64,000 bases of DNA from Heliobacterium chlorum (GTDB lineage Bacteria; Bacillota; Desulfitobacteriia; Heliobacteriales; Heliobacteriaceae). Under the pieces are notes generated by a model, which saw only the letters and a program-made list of their open reading frames with translations, searched no databases and was not told where the DNA came from. Made by a program: the position numbers and the translations under genes. Shown one piece after another: positions 25,008-32,773 of this stretch (the first letter of the stretch is position 1; the number at the start of each line of letters is the position of its first letter). Location: contig NZ_JACVHF010000001.1 of the NCBI RefSeq assembly GCF_014502795.1, positions 496,001 to 560,000 of the forward strand, given 5' to 3'.

Positions 25008-26378
25008 ATGGCCATGTTTGAAGGACTCGCGGAAAAACTGCAAAATACGTTAAAAAAACTGCGGGGCAAGGGAAAAGTGACCGAGGCCGACGTGGCCGAA
25101 GCCATGCGGGAAGTGCGCATGGCCTTGCTCGCGGCAGATGTCAACTTGAAAGTCGTTAAAGACTTCGTTGCCCGCGTGAAAGAGCGGGCCATCGGCCAGG
25201 ACGTGCTGGAAAGCTTAACACCGGGACAACAGGTCGTCAAAGTCGTTCATGACGAACTGATTCAGTTGATGGGCGGAACCACCTCCAAGCTGAACATGTC
25301 CTCAAAACCGCCGACAGTGGTCATGCTCGTCGGACTGCAAGGTGCCGGTAAAACGACAACCGTTGCCAAACTGGGCCTTTACCTGCGCAAACAGGGACGG
25401 CGCCCCCTCTTAGTTGCCTGTGACGTCTACCGTCCTGCCGCGGTAAAACAGCTACAGGTGCTTGGCAACCAGCTTGATCTCCCTGTCTTCTCCATGGGGA
25501 CAGGCGTCAGCCCTGTCGACATCGCCCGGGGTGCTACGGAATACGCCGTCGCTCAAGGCCGTGATGTGATCCTTCTCGATACAGCCGGACGCTTGCACAT
25601 CAACGAAGAGTTGATGGATGAGCTAAAGTCGATCAAGTCCACCGTAAAACCTCATGAGATCATGCTCGTTGTCGACGCCATGACCGGTCAAGACGCTGTG
25701 AACGTGGCCGATTCCTTCCATAAACAACTCGGTTTGGACGGTGTCGTATTGACGAAGCTTGACGGTGATGCTCGAGGCGGGGCCGCACTCTCAGTCAAAG
25801 CGGTCACCGGTTGTCCAATCAAGTTCGCTGGCATGGGCGAAAAACCGGATGCCTTGGAGCCCTTCCATCCCGACCGGTTGGCTTCCCGTATCTTAGGCAT
25901 GGGTGATGTGCTCTCCCTGATCGAGAAAGCCCAATCGACCTTTGACGCCAAAATGGCTAAAGAGATGGAGCAAAAGCTGCGCAAGTCTGACTTCAACTTT
26001 GAAGACTTTCTCTTCCAAGTGCAGCAGATGCAGAAGATGGGGCCTCTTGACCAACTTGTAGGCATGCTGCCGGGCATGGGCAAAATGAAAGCCCTCAAAG
26101 ATGTTCAGTTTGACGAAAAAGAGATCAAGCATGTGGAAGCGATCATTCTTTCGATGACGCCGGAAGAACGACAGAATCCGCAAATTCTGAAGGACAGCCG
26201 AAAACGTCGCATCGCAAAAGGGTCGGGCACCTCGGTGCAGCAGGTGAACAACCTGATCAAGACCTACGAGCAGACTCGCAAGATGTTCAAACAATTTGCT
26301 GATATGCGCGGCAAAGGCCCCGGAAAAGGTCCTGGCGGAAAAGGTAAGGGTATGTTCAAGCTGCCCTTTATGAAATAG
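25008..26378 (+). CDS. ffh: Signal recognition particle protein Ffh
   Basis: Ffh binds 4.5S/scRNA and signal sequences and, with FtsY, targets membrane proteins to the translocon. The 456-aa product has N domain, G1 GLQGAGKTTT, DTAGRL, TKLDGDARGG, and a methionine-rich M domain ending in a glycine-lysine tail (GKGPGKGPGGKGKGMFKLPF). ATG 25008 is chosen over GTG 24993, which lies inside ylxM; ATG 25014 is a third option. The SRP RNA gene is not seen here. Confidence 0.97.
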   Translation: MAMFEGLAEKLQNTLKKLRGKGKVTEADVAEAMREVRMALLAADVNLKVVKDFVARVKERAIGQDVLESLTPGQQVVKVVHDELIQLMGGTTSKLNMSSKPPTVVMLVGLQGAGKTTTVAKLGLYLRKQGRRPLLVACDVYRPAAVKQLQVLGNQLDLPVFSMGTGVSPVDIARGATEYAVAQGRDVILLDTAGRLHINEELMDELKSIKSTVKPHEIMLVVDAMTGQDAVNVADSFHKQLGLDGVVLTKLDGDARGGAALSVKAVTGCPIKFAGMGEKPDALEPFHPDRLASRILGMGDVLSLIEKAQSTFDAKMAKEMEQKLRKSDFNFEDFLFQVQQMQKMGPLDQLVGMLPGMGKMKALKDVQFDEKEIKHVEAIILSMTPEERQNPQILKDSRKRRIAKGSGTSVQQVNNLIKTYEQTRKMFKQFADMRGKGPGKGPGGKGKGMFKLPFMK

Positions 26379-26429
26379 GTTCTATTTTTCGAATCGACAG
26401 GACCAGACTCTTTGAAGGAGGTGATACAC

Positions 26430-26696
26430 TTGGCAACTCGTATTCGACTGAAACGTATGGGTATGAAAAAAGCTCCCTTTTACCGGGTCGTAGTAGCGGA
26501 CTCCCGTTCTCCTCGGGATGGACGCTTTATTGAAGAGATCGGCATTTACAATCCGACGAAAGATCCGGCTATCGTCCAAATTGATGAGGAAAAAGCCCTC
26601 AAATGGCTGAACAACGGTGCTCAACCTTCGGATACCGTCAAGGCTTTGCTGAATAAGGCGGGGATCCTGGACAAATGGGCTCAGAAAAAAGCCTAA
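26430..26696 (+). CDS. rpsP: 30S ribosomal protein S16
   Basis: S16 is an assembly protein of the small ribosomal subunit. The 88 residues begin [21 protein letters not shown], with [16 protein letters not shown] after it, the standard N-terminus. The TTG at 26430 follows a full AAGGAGGTGATAC ribosome binding site; an upstream in-frame TTG at 26412 is part of that site. First of the conserved rpsP-khpA-rimM-trmD-rplS order. Confidence 0.97.
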   Translation: MATRIRLKRMGMKKAPFYRVVVADSRSPRDGRFIEEIGIYNPTKDPAIVQIDEEKALKWLNNGAQPSDTVKALLNKAGILDKWAQKKA

Positions 26697-26741
26697 GCTT
26701 TTTTGAGTCTGATGGGGAATGTCCAGTGGGGAGGTACCCAC

Positions 26742-26969
26742 GTGAAAGAATTAGTTGAAATACTGGCCAAAGCTCTGGTCGATCGACCGGATCAGGTGCA
26801 AGTGACCCAATCAGAATCGGAGAAGCAAGTTCTCATTGAACTTCGCGTCGCCCCGGAAGATATGGGAAAAGTCATTGGCAAACAAGGCAAGATTGCCAAG
26901 GCGATTCGCACCATGGTAAAAGCTGCTGCGGCGAAAGACGGCCGACGTGTCGTTGTAGAGATTGTCTAA
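26742..26969 (+). CDS. khpA: KH-domain RNA-binding protein KhpA
   Basis: KhpA (YlqC) is a small RNA-binding protein that pairs with KhpB and affects cell elongation and RNA regulation in Firmicutes. The 75 residues include [20 protein letters not shown] with the GxxG loop of a type II KH fold. The start GTG 26742 after GTGGGGAGGTACCCAC is preferred over the open frame from 26703. It lies between rpsP and rimM as in B. subtilis. Confidence 0.94.
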   Translation: MKELVEILAKALVDRPDQVQVTQSESEKQVLIELRVAPEDMGKVIGKQGKIAKAIRTMVKAAAAKDGRRVVVEIV

Positions 26970-26970
26970 A

Positions 26971-27024
26971 CGGCTTGTTTAAGCCGGAAATGGGGGAAAA
27001 GGGGGCTTTAGGCTCCCTTTTTCT
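26971..27024 (+). terminator. Two hairpins between khpA and rimM, the second terminator-like
   Basis: CGGCTT GTTT AAGCCG (26971-26986) is followed by AAAAGGGGGC (26997-27006), loop TTTAG, and GCTCCCTTTTT (27012-27022), which has one G-T pair and a T-run. Partial termination would keep rpsP expression above that of the rimM-trmD genes. Confidence 0.65.
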
Positions 27025-27068
27025 CGTCTCATAAGGTGATTCTATTTTCAATAGGGGGCAGCCGGTTT

Positions 27069-27587
27069 ATGAACAAATTCGTCCGGGTTGGACAGATCAT
27101 CAATACACAAGGTGTCAAAGGACAAGTCCGTGTTTGGCCGTTGACGAAAGACCCGGCCAGGTTTATGCAATTGAAACGTGTTTACCTGGAGGGAAAGGTT
27201 CCCGGCTGTCCGGAAATGTTGACGATCGTCTCTTCGAAAGCGCACAAAAACCTATTTCTACTCACCTTCGAAGAGATTCAGGATATGACGACTGCGGAAA
27301 AACTAAAGGATATCTATTTGACGATTCCTATGGAAGAGGTTCCGCCTCTTGAGGAAGGCGCCTATTATCACTTCCAATTGGAAGGACTTAAAGTCTTCAC
27401 TGAAGCTGGGGAATCGCTTGGCTTGTTGCGACAAATTATCGAGACCGGAAGCAACGATGTCTATCTGGTCCGTTCAGAAGATACAGGAAAAGAAGTGCTG
27501 ATTCCGGCGCTAAAATCAGTCGTGCTGCAGGTGGATTTGGAAAAAGGGTGCATGACCGTACAATTGCCGGAAGGATTGCTTGAGTGA
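27069..27587 (+). CDS. rimM: Ribosome maturation factor RimM
   Basis: RimM helps assemble the 30S head region and binds S19. The 172-aa product has the N-terminal barrel ([22 protein letters not shown]) and a C-terminal PRC-barrel ([11 protein letters not shown], then [22 protein letters not shown]). The frame opens at 27036 but ATG 27069 after AATAGGGGGCAG begins the conserved sequence. It abuts trmD with at most a few bases between. Confidence 0.95.
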   Translation: MNKFVRVGQIINTQGVKGQVRVWPLTKDPARFMQLKRVYLEGKVPGCPEMLTIVSSKAHKNLFLLTFEEIQDMTTAEKLKDIYLTIPMEEVPPLEEGAYYHFQLEGLKVFTEAGESLGLLRQIIETGSNDVYLVRSEDTGKEVLIPALKSVVLQVDLEKGCMTVQLPEGLLE

Positions 27588-27592
27588 AACCG

Positions 27593-28396
27593 ATGAAGAT
27601 CGATGTATTAACGATTTTTCCTGATATGTTTAAAGGTCCCATGGAGACGAGCATCATCGGCCGCGCCCAAGGTAAGGGGATCGTATCCATTCAGACCCAT
27701 GATGTACGAGACTACACAGACAACAAGCATCGCCGTGTCGACGACACCCCTTTTGGCGGGGGAGCCGGCATGGTCATGATGGCGCAACCTTTTTTTGATG
27801 CCTTAGAAAAGATTCTCGACGCAAAAGCTGGAGAAAAGGCGCCCGATACCCGTGTAGTCCTGTTAACTCCACAGGGTAAGACCTTTGACCAGGCGAAAGC
27901 CCGGGAGCTCTCGCAAATCCCTCGCCTCGTCATGCTCTGCGGGCGTTATGAAGGCATCGATGATCGGGTTCGACAAGTTTGGGTCGATGAAGAGTTGTCT
28001 ATCGGCGACTATGTCCTGACTGGCGGTGAACTGGCCGCCATGGTCATCATTGATGCTGTGGTGAGACTTCTCCCCGGTGCCCTGGGAGACGAAAGCTCTG
28101 CCGAAGAAGAGTCTTTTAGCGACGGGTTGTTGGAATATCCTCAGTTTACCAAGCCTGCGCAGTTTCGCGGACTTGAAGTGCCACCAGTACTGCTCAGCGG
28201 GCATCACGCATCGATCCGCCGTTGGCGAAGAAAAGAATCGCTGAAGCGCACCTATCAAGTTCGTCCGGAATTATTAAAGGAACGAAACTTTGATTTTGAC
28301 GATCAGGTGCTGATGGCCGAGGCGCTGCAAGAACTAGGGCATGATGTAGAAATACCCCGAAAAGAGAAAAAGAAGCGAACCAAGGGGAGGGGCTAG
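27593..28396 (+). CDS. trmD: tRNA (guanine-37-N1) methyltransferase TrmD
   Basis: TrmD methylates G37 of tRNAs, preventing frameshifts. The 267-aa SPOUT-knot enzyme shows [33 protein letters not shown] and [19 protein letters not shown] 27584, which overlaps the rimM stop, is a possible alternative start; ATG 27593 matches the family N-terminus. Followed 6 bp later by a second SPOUT-type methyltransferase gene. Confidence 0.97.
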   Translation: MKIDVLTIFPDMFKGPMETSIIGRAQGKGIVSIQTHDVRDYTDNKHRRVDDTPFGGGAGMVMMAQPFFDALEKILDAKAGEKAPDTRVVLLTPQGKTFDQAKARELSQIPRLVMLCGRYEGIDDRVRQVWVDEELSIGDYVLTGGELAAMVIIDAVVRLLPGALGDESSAEEESFSDGLLEYPQFTKPAQFRGLEVPPVLLSGHHASIRRWRRKESLKRTYQVRPELLKERNFDFDDQVLMAEALQELGHDVEIPRKEKKKRTKGRG

Positions 28397-28402
28397 ATTC
28401 CA

Positions 28403-29008
28403 TTGGATTTGAAAGATGTGCCGCTCTATATCGGCCTGATCCACCATCCCGTCTACAACAAGCGCATGCAGGTCATCGCCACATCGGTGACGAATCTCGA
28501 CTTGCATGACATTTCCCGTACGGCCACGACCTATGATGTAGCCGGCTATTTTGTCATCCACCCTCACCAAGCGCAACAACGACTCGTCTCCGAGATCCTG
28601 CGGTACTGGATCGAGGGCTATGGCGCCGAATACAACCCTGATCGCAAGGAAGCCTTGGAACGATTGACCGTGGCTAGCACTTTAGAAGATGCGAAAAAGA
28701 TGATCGAGCAAAAAGAAGGCCGTCTGCCTAAAGTCATCACCACGGATGCCCGAATTTATCCTCATTCGGTCGGATACCGGGAGATGCGTAAAAAACTAGT
28801 GCAAGAAGAAGGGCCCTGGCTGTTGCTCTTCGGCACTGGTTTCGGCATGGAACAAGAGTTGATGGAGTCGGCCGACCATATATTATATCCCATCTGGGGA
28901 CGAGGTCCCTATAACCATCTCTCCGTTCGGAGTGCGGCGGCGATCATCCTTGATCGGTTGTTAGGAGAGGCCTGGTACGAAGGGGAGTTTTCCCCGGTTA
29001 AAGAGTAA
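28403..29008 (+). CDS. Putative SPOUT-class RNA methyltransferase (PF09936 type)
   Basis: The 201-aa protein matches the small family of predicted RNA methyltransferases (Thermotoga TM1570 type, PF09936) encoded next to trmD in many Clostridia. Recognisable stretches are LYIGLIHHPVYNKRMQVIATSVTNLDLHD, TATTYDVAGYFVIHP, and the C-terminal knot LLFGTGFGMEQELMESADHILYPIWG with YNHLSVRSAAAIILDRLLG. The start is TTG 28403 after GGGGAGGGGCTAGATTCCA. The target nucleotide is not known; a tRNA or rRNA site is likely from context. Confidence 0.86.
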   Translation: MDLKDVPLYIGLIHHPVYNKRMQVIATSVTNLDLHDISRTATTYDVAGYFVIHPHQAQQRLVSEILRYWIEGYGAEYNPDRKEALERLTVASTLEDAKKMIEQKEGRLPKVITTDARIYPHSVGYREMRKKLVQEEGPWLLLFGTGFGMEQELMESADHILYPIWGRGPYNHLSVRSAAAIILDRLLGEAWYEGEFSPVKE

Positions 29009-29080
29009 TACACACTAGTTGTATGTTCAAAATCCTTCCCCTCATTTTATTTTTCCTGAATCAGCATAATTCTCTAAGAC

Positions 29081-29111
29081 CTTCTGCGTTAACAGTAGTC
29101 GAGTTTTTTCA
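29081..29111 (+). terminator. Weak terminator after the trmD segment
   Basis: An imperfect hairpin with GAC...CTG pairing to CAG...GTC around GCGTTAA is followed by GAGTTTTTTC. It may end the rpsP-trmD transcript before the rplS promoter. Pairing is short. Confidence 0.35.
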
Positions 29112-29129
29112 ATAAAGCTAAACTCTTTG

Positions 29130-29158
29130 TTGCGTAGAAATTGTGATTATGATATACT
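29130..29158 (+). promoter_or_regulatory. Promoter for rplS
   Basis: TTGCGT (29130-29135), 17-base spacer, TATACT (29153-29158). It gives rplS its own transcript with a leader of about 100 bases. Confidence 0.55.
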
Positions 29159-29164
29159 AACTTT

Positions 29165-29267
29165 TGTTTGATACCGGGGAGTTATGCTCTTCGGAAGCAA
29201 GGGTGGTCCGCTGCCCCGTATAGAAACTGGGGGTAAGAACGCCTAGGCGAGGAAGGGGGTTCAGAGT
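29165..29267 (+). promoter_or_regulatory. Structured rplS leader, probable L19 autoregulatory leader
   Basis: ATAC-GGGG (29171-29179, one bulged C) pairs with CCCCGTAT (29214-29221). It encloses a small GCTCTTCGGAAGC hairpin, followed by ACTGGGGGTAAG and GAAGGGGGTTC before the ATG. B. subtilis and other Firmicutes have an L19 leader element at this place; the fold here fits such a role but I cannot run a covariance search. Confidence 0.5.
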
Positions 29268-29612
29268 ATGCAAGACATTATTCGTCAAATCGAAGCAGAA
29301 CAACTGCGTAAAGATATTCCTCAGTTTAATCCTGGGGATACGGTGAAAGTCCACGTCAAAGTCGTGGAAGGTAACCGTGAGCGGATTCAGGTGTTTGAAG
29401 GCATTGTCATCAAACGTCGTGGCGGTGGAATCAGTGAGACTTTCACTGTTCGCCGTGTATCCTACGGTGTCGCCGTAGAACGGACTTTCCTCGTCCATTC
29501 TCCGCGTATCGACAAGCTCGAAGTGGTACGTCGCGGTCGCGTTCGTCGGGCCAAACTGTACTACCTGCGCGGCTTGTCCGGTAAAGCTGCCCGGATCAAA
29601 GACAAACGCTAG
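29268..29612 (+). CDS. rplS: 50S ribosomal protein L19
   Basis: L19 lies at the interface of the ribosomal subunits. The 114-aa product has the family features [35 protein letters not shown] and a basic C-terminus ([23 protein letters not shown]). The ATG at 29268 follows AAGGGGGTTCAGAGT. It is preceded by a structured leader and followed by a strong terminator, so it forms its own transcription unit. Confidence 0.98.
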   Translation: MQDIIRQIEAEQLRKDIPQFNPGDTVKVHVKVVEGNRERIQVFEGIVIKRRGGGISETFTVRRVSYGVAVERTFLVHSPRIDKLEVVRRGRVRRAKLYYLRGLSGKAARIKDKR

Positions 29613-29622
29613 ACTGGTTACA

Positions 29623-29650
29623 GGGACTGGGAAACCAGTCCCTTTTGTCT
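29623..29650 (+). terminator. Terminator after rplS
   Basis: GGGACTGG (29623-29630), GAAA tetraloop, CCAGTCCC (29635-29642), then TTTTGTCT. Strong intrinsic terminator. Confidence 0.92.
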
Positions 29651-29697
29651 ATTATTCCTATGGAATATAATGGAAATGGACTAGGGGAGGTATCCTC

Positions 29698-30264
29698 GTG
29701 GAAGAGATGAAAGGGCCGGAGGATTCTACCGTCCAGGCTGAACAAAAACAACCCAAATCGGCCATTCGAGAAATCGCTGAAGCGGTCTTAATCGCCGTCG
29801 TGCTGGCTTTTGTAATCCGGTTCTTTTTGTTTCAGCCTTTTTACATCCCTTCGGGCTCGATGGAGCCCACCCTCATGCCGCTGGATCGGATTATCGTCAG
29901 TAAGGTGAACTATTATTTTAGTGAGCCGAAGCGGGGCGATATCATCGTCTTCCGTTACCCATTGGATGAAAGCCGCGACTTTGTCAAGCGGGTCATCGCC
30001 CTTGGCGGTGAGACAGTGGAGATTCGCAATAACCAGTTGTATGTAAACGGAGAGAAGATCTCCGAACCGTACCTTCCCCCGCTGAAAATGGAGGACTTCG
30101 GACCAAAGGCAGTTCCAGAGGGACAGCTCTTTGTCATGGGTGATAACCGCAACCATTCCGATGACAGCCGCCGCTGGGGTTTTGTGCCGAGGAATAACAT
30201 CATCGGCAAAGCGGTATTTTTATATTGGCCTTTAAATCGGATTCGCACAACGGAGGGCATCTAA
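29698..30264 (+). CDS. lepB: Signal peptidase I
   Basis: LepB cleaves signal peptides from exported proteins at the outer face of the membrane. The 188-aa type I enzyme has one N-terminal membrane segment (about 25-45), the catalytic Ser54 in PSGSMEPTL, Lys97 in DFVKRVIALGGE, and the GDNRNHSDDSR box. The GTG at 29698 follows AGGGGAGGTATCCTC. One base separates it from rbgA, an order often seen in Firmicutes. Confidence 0.96.
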   Translation: MEEMKGPEDSTVQAEQKQPKSAIREIAEAVLIAVVLAFVIRFFLFQPFYIPSGSMEPTLMPLDRIIVSKVNYYFSEPKRGDIIVFRYPLDESRDFVKRVIALGGETVEIRNNQLYVNGEKISEPYLPPLKMEDFGPKAVPEGQLFVMGDNRNHSDDSRRWGFVPRNNIIGKAVFLYWPLNRIRTTEGI

Positions 30265-30265
30265 G

Positions 30266-31114
30266 TTGAGTGGGATACAATGGTATCCAGGACATATGAC
30301 TCGTGCACGGCGTCAGGTAGAAGCGGACTTGGCCAAGGTGGACTTGGCGCTGGAACTCGTCGACGCCCGCGTTCCTGTGAGCAGTCGTAACCCTGACATC
30401 GATCGAATACTCGGCCAAAAACCACGGATCATCTTGCTAAACAAGTCTGATTTAGCCCACCCGGCGGCAACGCAGAAGTTCGCTGAGAGTTTCCGCAGCC
30501 GCGGGATTCCGGCTTTGTCCATCGATGCTGCTTCGGGAGAGGGAGTGAAAGCGATCGCTCCCGCTGTAGAACAGGCTTTACAACAGTTGTTACAGCGATG
30601 GCAGCAGCGGGGGATGCGTCCTCGGCCTTTCCGGGCCATGGTCTTGGGAATTCCCAACGTGGGCAAGTCATCGTTGATCAACCGGTTAGCCGGTCGGAGA
30701 AGAACCGTAACGGCAGATCGTCCCGGTGTCACTCGGGGACCGCAATGGGTAAGCATCGGACAAAAGCTCGAACTGCTCGATACGCCGGGAATTTTATGGC
30801 CCAAGTTCGAAGATCCGATGGTCGGCTTAAAACTATCGGCCACAGGAGCGGTCAGCGACCTGGTCGTCGATGTGCAGCATGTGGCTTCCTATATCCTGCA
30901 GGCGATTCGGGATAAGGCAGTGGAGACCCTGCAAGAACGGTATAGCCTGAACGTCTTGGAAGTGCCTGAGGTGAATTGGCTCGACGCGGTAGCCAAACGG
31001 CGCGGATTTTTGCTTTCCGGCGGAGTCTTCGACCGGGAAAAAGCAGCTATTCAAGTCTTAGGAGATTTCCGAGCTGGCAAACTGGGCCGGTTCACTCTCG
31101 ACGTAACGGAATAA
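30266..31114 (+). CDS. rbgA: Ribosome biogenesis GTPase RbgA (YlqF)
   Basis: RbgA is needed for late 50S assembly. The 282-aa protein is a circularly permuted GTPase: G4 NKSD (59-62) precedes G1 GIPNVGKSS (128-136) and G3 DTPG (172-175). The N-terminus IQWYPGHMTRARRQ is the conserved start. TTG 30266 lies one base after the lepB stop; GGAGGG upstream is inside lepB. Position after rplS matches B. subtilis. Confidence 0.96.
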   Translation: MSGIQWYPGHMTRARRQVEADLAKVDLALELVDARVPVSSRNPDIDRILGQKPRIILLNKSDLAHPAATQKFAESFRSRGIPALSIDAASGEGVKAIAPAVEQALQQLLQRWQQRGMRPRPFRAMVLGIPNVGKSSLINRLAGRRRTVTADRPGVTRGPQWVSIGQKLELLDTPGILWPKFEDPMVGLKLSATGAVSDLVVDVQHVASYILQAIRDKAVETLQERYSLNVLEVPEVNWLDAVAKRRGFLLSGGVFDREKAAIQVLGDFRAGKLGRFTLDVTE

Positions 31115-31117
31115 ATG

Positions 31118-31147
31118 AAAGCACCCTTAGTCGAAGGGTGCTTTTTG
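31118..31147. terminator. Bidirectional terminator between rbgA and pdaA
   Basis: AAAGCACCCTT (31118-31128) pairs with AAGGGTGCTTT (31134-31144) over five loop bases, with T-runs on both strands. It serves convergent rbgA and the deacetylase gene. Confidence 0.88.
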
Positions 31148-32014
31148 TTATTGCTTTTGGATCTCTGTCAATGGGACAATAGAGTAGCCCCGTTCCTTTA
31201 TGGCTGTCATCATATCTTCCATCTGGTCGACGACAGCTTTCGAGTTGCCATGAAGTAAAATGATAGCACCCGGGTGGAGTTGGCTAAGGACATCGTTGTA
31301 GACTTTGCGCGGAGAAGAGGACGGAAGCCAATCTACGGAAGAGATACTCCAAAAAATCGTTTGATAACCGAGGCTTTTTGTTGCATCCAAACTGGAACGG
31401 CTAAACTCTCCTTTTGGCGGACGAAGATATTTGGCCGCATAATCACATCCGGAAGCTTGTTGGATGTCCCGGTGAAGGGACATGATCTCCTCGGTCAGTT
31501 TATCTTGAGAAAGATCAGGCAAACTGGGATGATTCCAAGTGTGATTTCCTATGTCATGGCCTTCGGCGATCATGCGTTTCAATAAATCCGGTTGCGTCTT
31601 TACCCAGTGACCGGTTAAAAAAAAGGCAGCCTTCGCATCATGCTTCTTCAATACATCAAGGATGCGTGGTGTAGCGCCTTCCAATTCGTATCCCATATCA
31701 AAGGTGATCGCTAGGACCTTCTGGGCCCCGCTTCCTTTATAGATAGCGTTGTATTCCTTCAACAAGTCTTGTTGCCACTGAGGGACATAAGGGGGTTGCT
31801 CTTCTTTAGAACGGACAAATCCCCAACCGTATTTTTTATGAGGATCTCGAACGTTGGGATTGTTCGCCGGCGCATTTTCCGGGGAACTGTTTTCTAAGCG
31901 ATTATACTCGAGGGAGAGATATTCCTTCGGTGGATGTAAAGGTTGCAAGCCCACAAACCCGATAATACCAACAAGAGATAAAATTAAAGCGATTTTTAGC
32001 GCGATATTTTTCAA
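31148..32014 (-). CDS. pdaA: Delta-lactam-biosynthetic polysaccharide deacetylase (PdaA-like)
   Basis: PdaA deacetylates peptidoglycan so that muramic delta-lactam can form in the spore cortex. The 288-aa product has an N-terminal membrane anchor, the PdaA-type linker (YGWGFVRSKEEQPP, then LLKEYNAIYKG), and a NodB domain: TFDMGYE (104-110), metal histidines H158 and H162 in HTWNH, RPPKGEFS, and LLHGNSKA. Start TTG 32014 has GGAGGTGTCCC. The gene is inserted antisense between rbgA and rnhB, which are adjacent in B. subtilis. Confidence 0.9.
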   Translation of the reverse strand: MKNIALKIALILSLVGIIGFVGLQPLHPPKEYLSLEYNRLENSSPENAPANNPNVRDPHKKYGWGFVRSKEEQPPYVPQWQQDLLKEYNAIYKGSGAQKVLAITFDMGYELEGATPRILDVLKKHDAKAAFFLTGHWVKTQPDLLKRMIAEGHDIGNHTWNHPSLPDLSQDKLTEEIMSLHRDIQQASGCDYAAKYLRPPKGEFSRSSLDATKSLGYQTIFWSISSVDWLPSSSPRKVYNDVLSQLHPGAIILLHGNSKAVVDQMEDMMTAIKERGYSIVPLTEIQKQ

Positions 32015-32062
32015 GGGACACCTCCATTCCCGTTCTTCAAAAGGTAGTTTGTCTAGGCGGGA

Positions 32063-32770
32063 ATGAAGCTATGGGAGGTATCTAAAGGACCGGCAGGTGT
32101 TCCTTTCCAACGAATTAGGGAGTTGAAGAAGTTGTCAAAGAGCAGTCAACTGTTGCAAGATTCCTGGTTAACGACAGAAACAAAGTTGAGGGAGATGGGA
32201 TTCGAACGGATTGCCGGCATCGACGAAGCAGGTCGCGGACCGCTAGCTGGTCCTGTGGCAGCAGCAGCTGTCATCTTACCGCCCTTCTGCCACATTGAAG
32301 GATTAAACGACTCCAAAAAGCTCAGCGCTGCTCGGCGAGAGCGTCTCGCCCAAGAAATCCGGCGACAAGCCTTGGCATGTGCAGTCGCCGTTGTCGCAGC
32401 GAGGGTGATCGACCAAATTGGTATACTCCCGGCTACCTTTAGGGCCATGTCCTTAGCCGTTAGCAACTTAAGGATCCAACCGGATTATCTCTTCGTCGAT
32501 GGCAACCTGCCTTTGCCCCAGTATAAGGGCACACAGGAAACACTCATCGGCGGTGACGGACTGGCTGCTCCAGTAGCTGCCGCTTCGATCCTGGCGAAAG
32601 TCACCCGAGATCAATTAATGATCCGTTTTAATCAGATTTTTCCCGGTTATGGCTTCGAGAAACATAAAGGCTATGGCACGGTAGCCCATCGAGAAGCGAT
32701 CATTCTTCGAGGGCCCAGTTTGATTCACCGCACCTCTTTTCTGCATATCGACAAGTGGGAGGAGGAATGA
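32063..32770 (+). CDS. rnhB: Ribonuclease HII
   Basis: RNase HII removes RNA from RNA-DNA hybrids, including single ribonucleotides. The 235-aa product has AGIDEAGRGPLAGPV with the first acidic pair, LNDSKKLS, a central VDGN and VAAASILAKVTRD, covering the catalytic aspartates. The N-terminal region before residue 45 resembles the extension of Bacillus RnhB. The ATG at 32063 has a poor ribosome site; TTG 32132 behind TTAGGGAG is a good alternative giving 212 aa. Precedes ylqG-ylqH as in B. subtilis. Confidence 0.94.
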   Translation: MKLWEVSKGPAGVPFQRIRELKKLSKSSQLLQDSWLTTETKLREMGFERIAGIDEAGRGPLAGPVAAAAVILPPFCHIEGLNDSKKLSAARRERLAQEIRRQALACAVAVVAARVIDQIGILPATFRAMSLAVSNLRIQPDYLFVDGNLPLPQYKGTQETLIGGDGLAAPVAAASILAKVTRDQLMIRFNQIFPGYGFEKHKGYGTVAHREAIILRGPSLIHRTSFLHIDKWEEE

Positions 32771-32773
32771 ACC

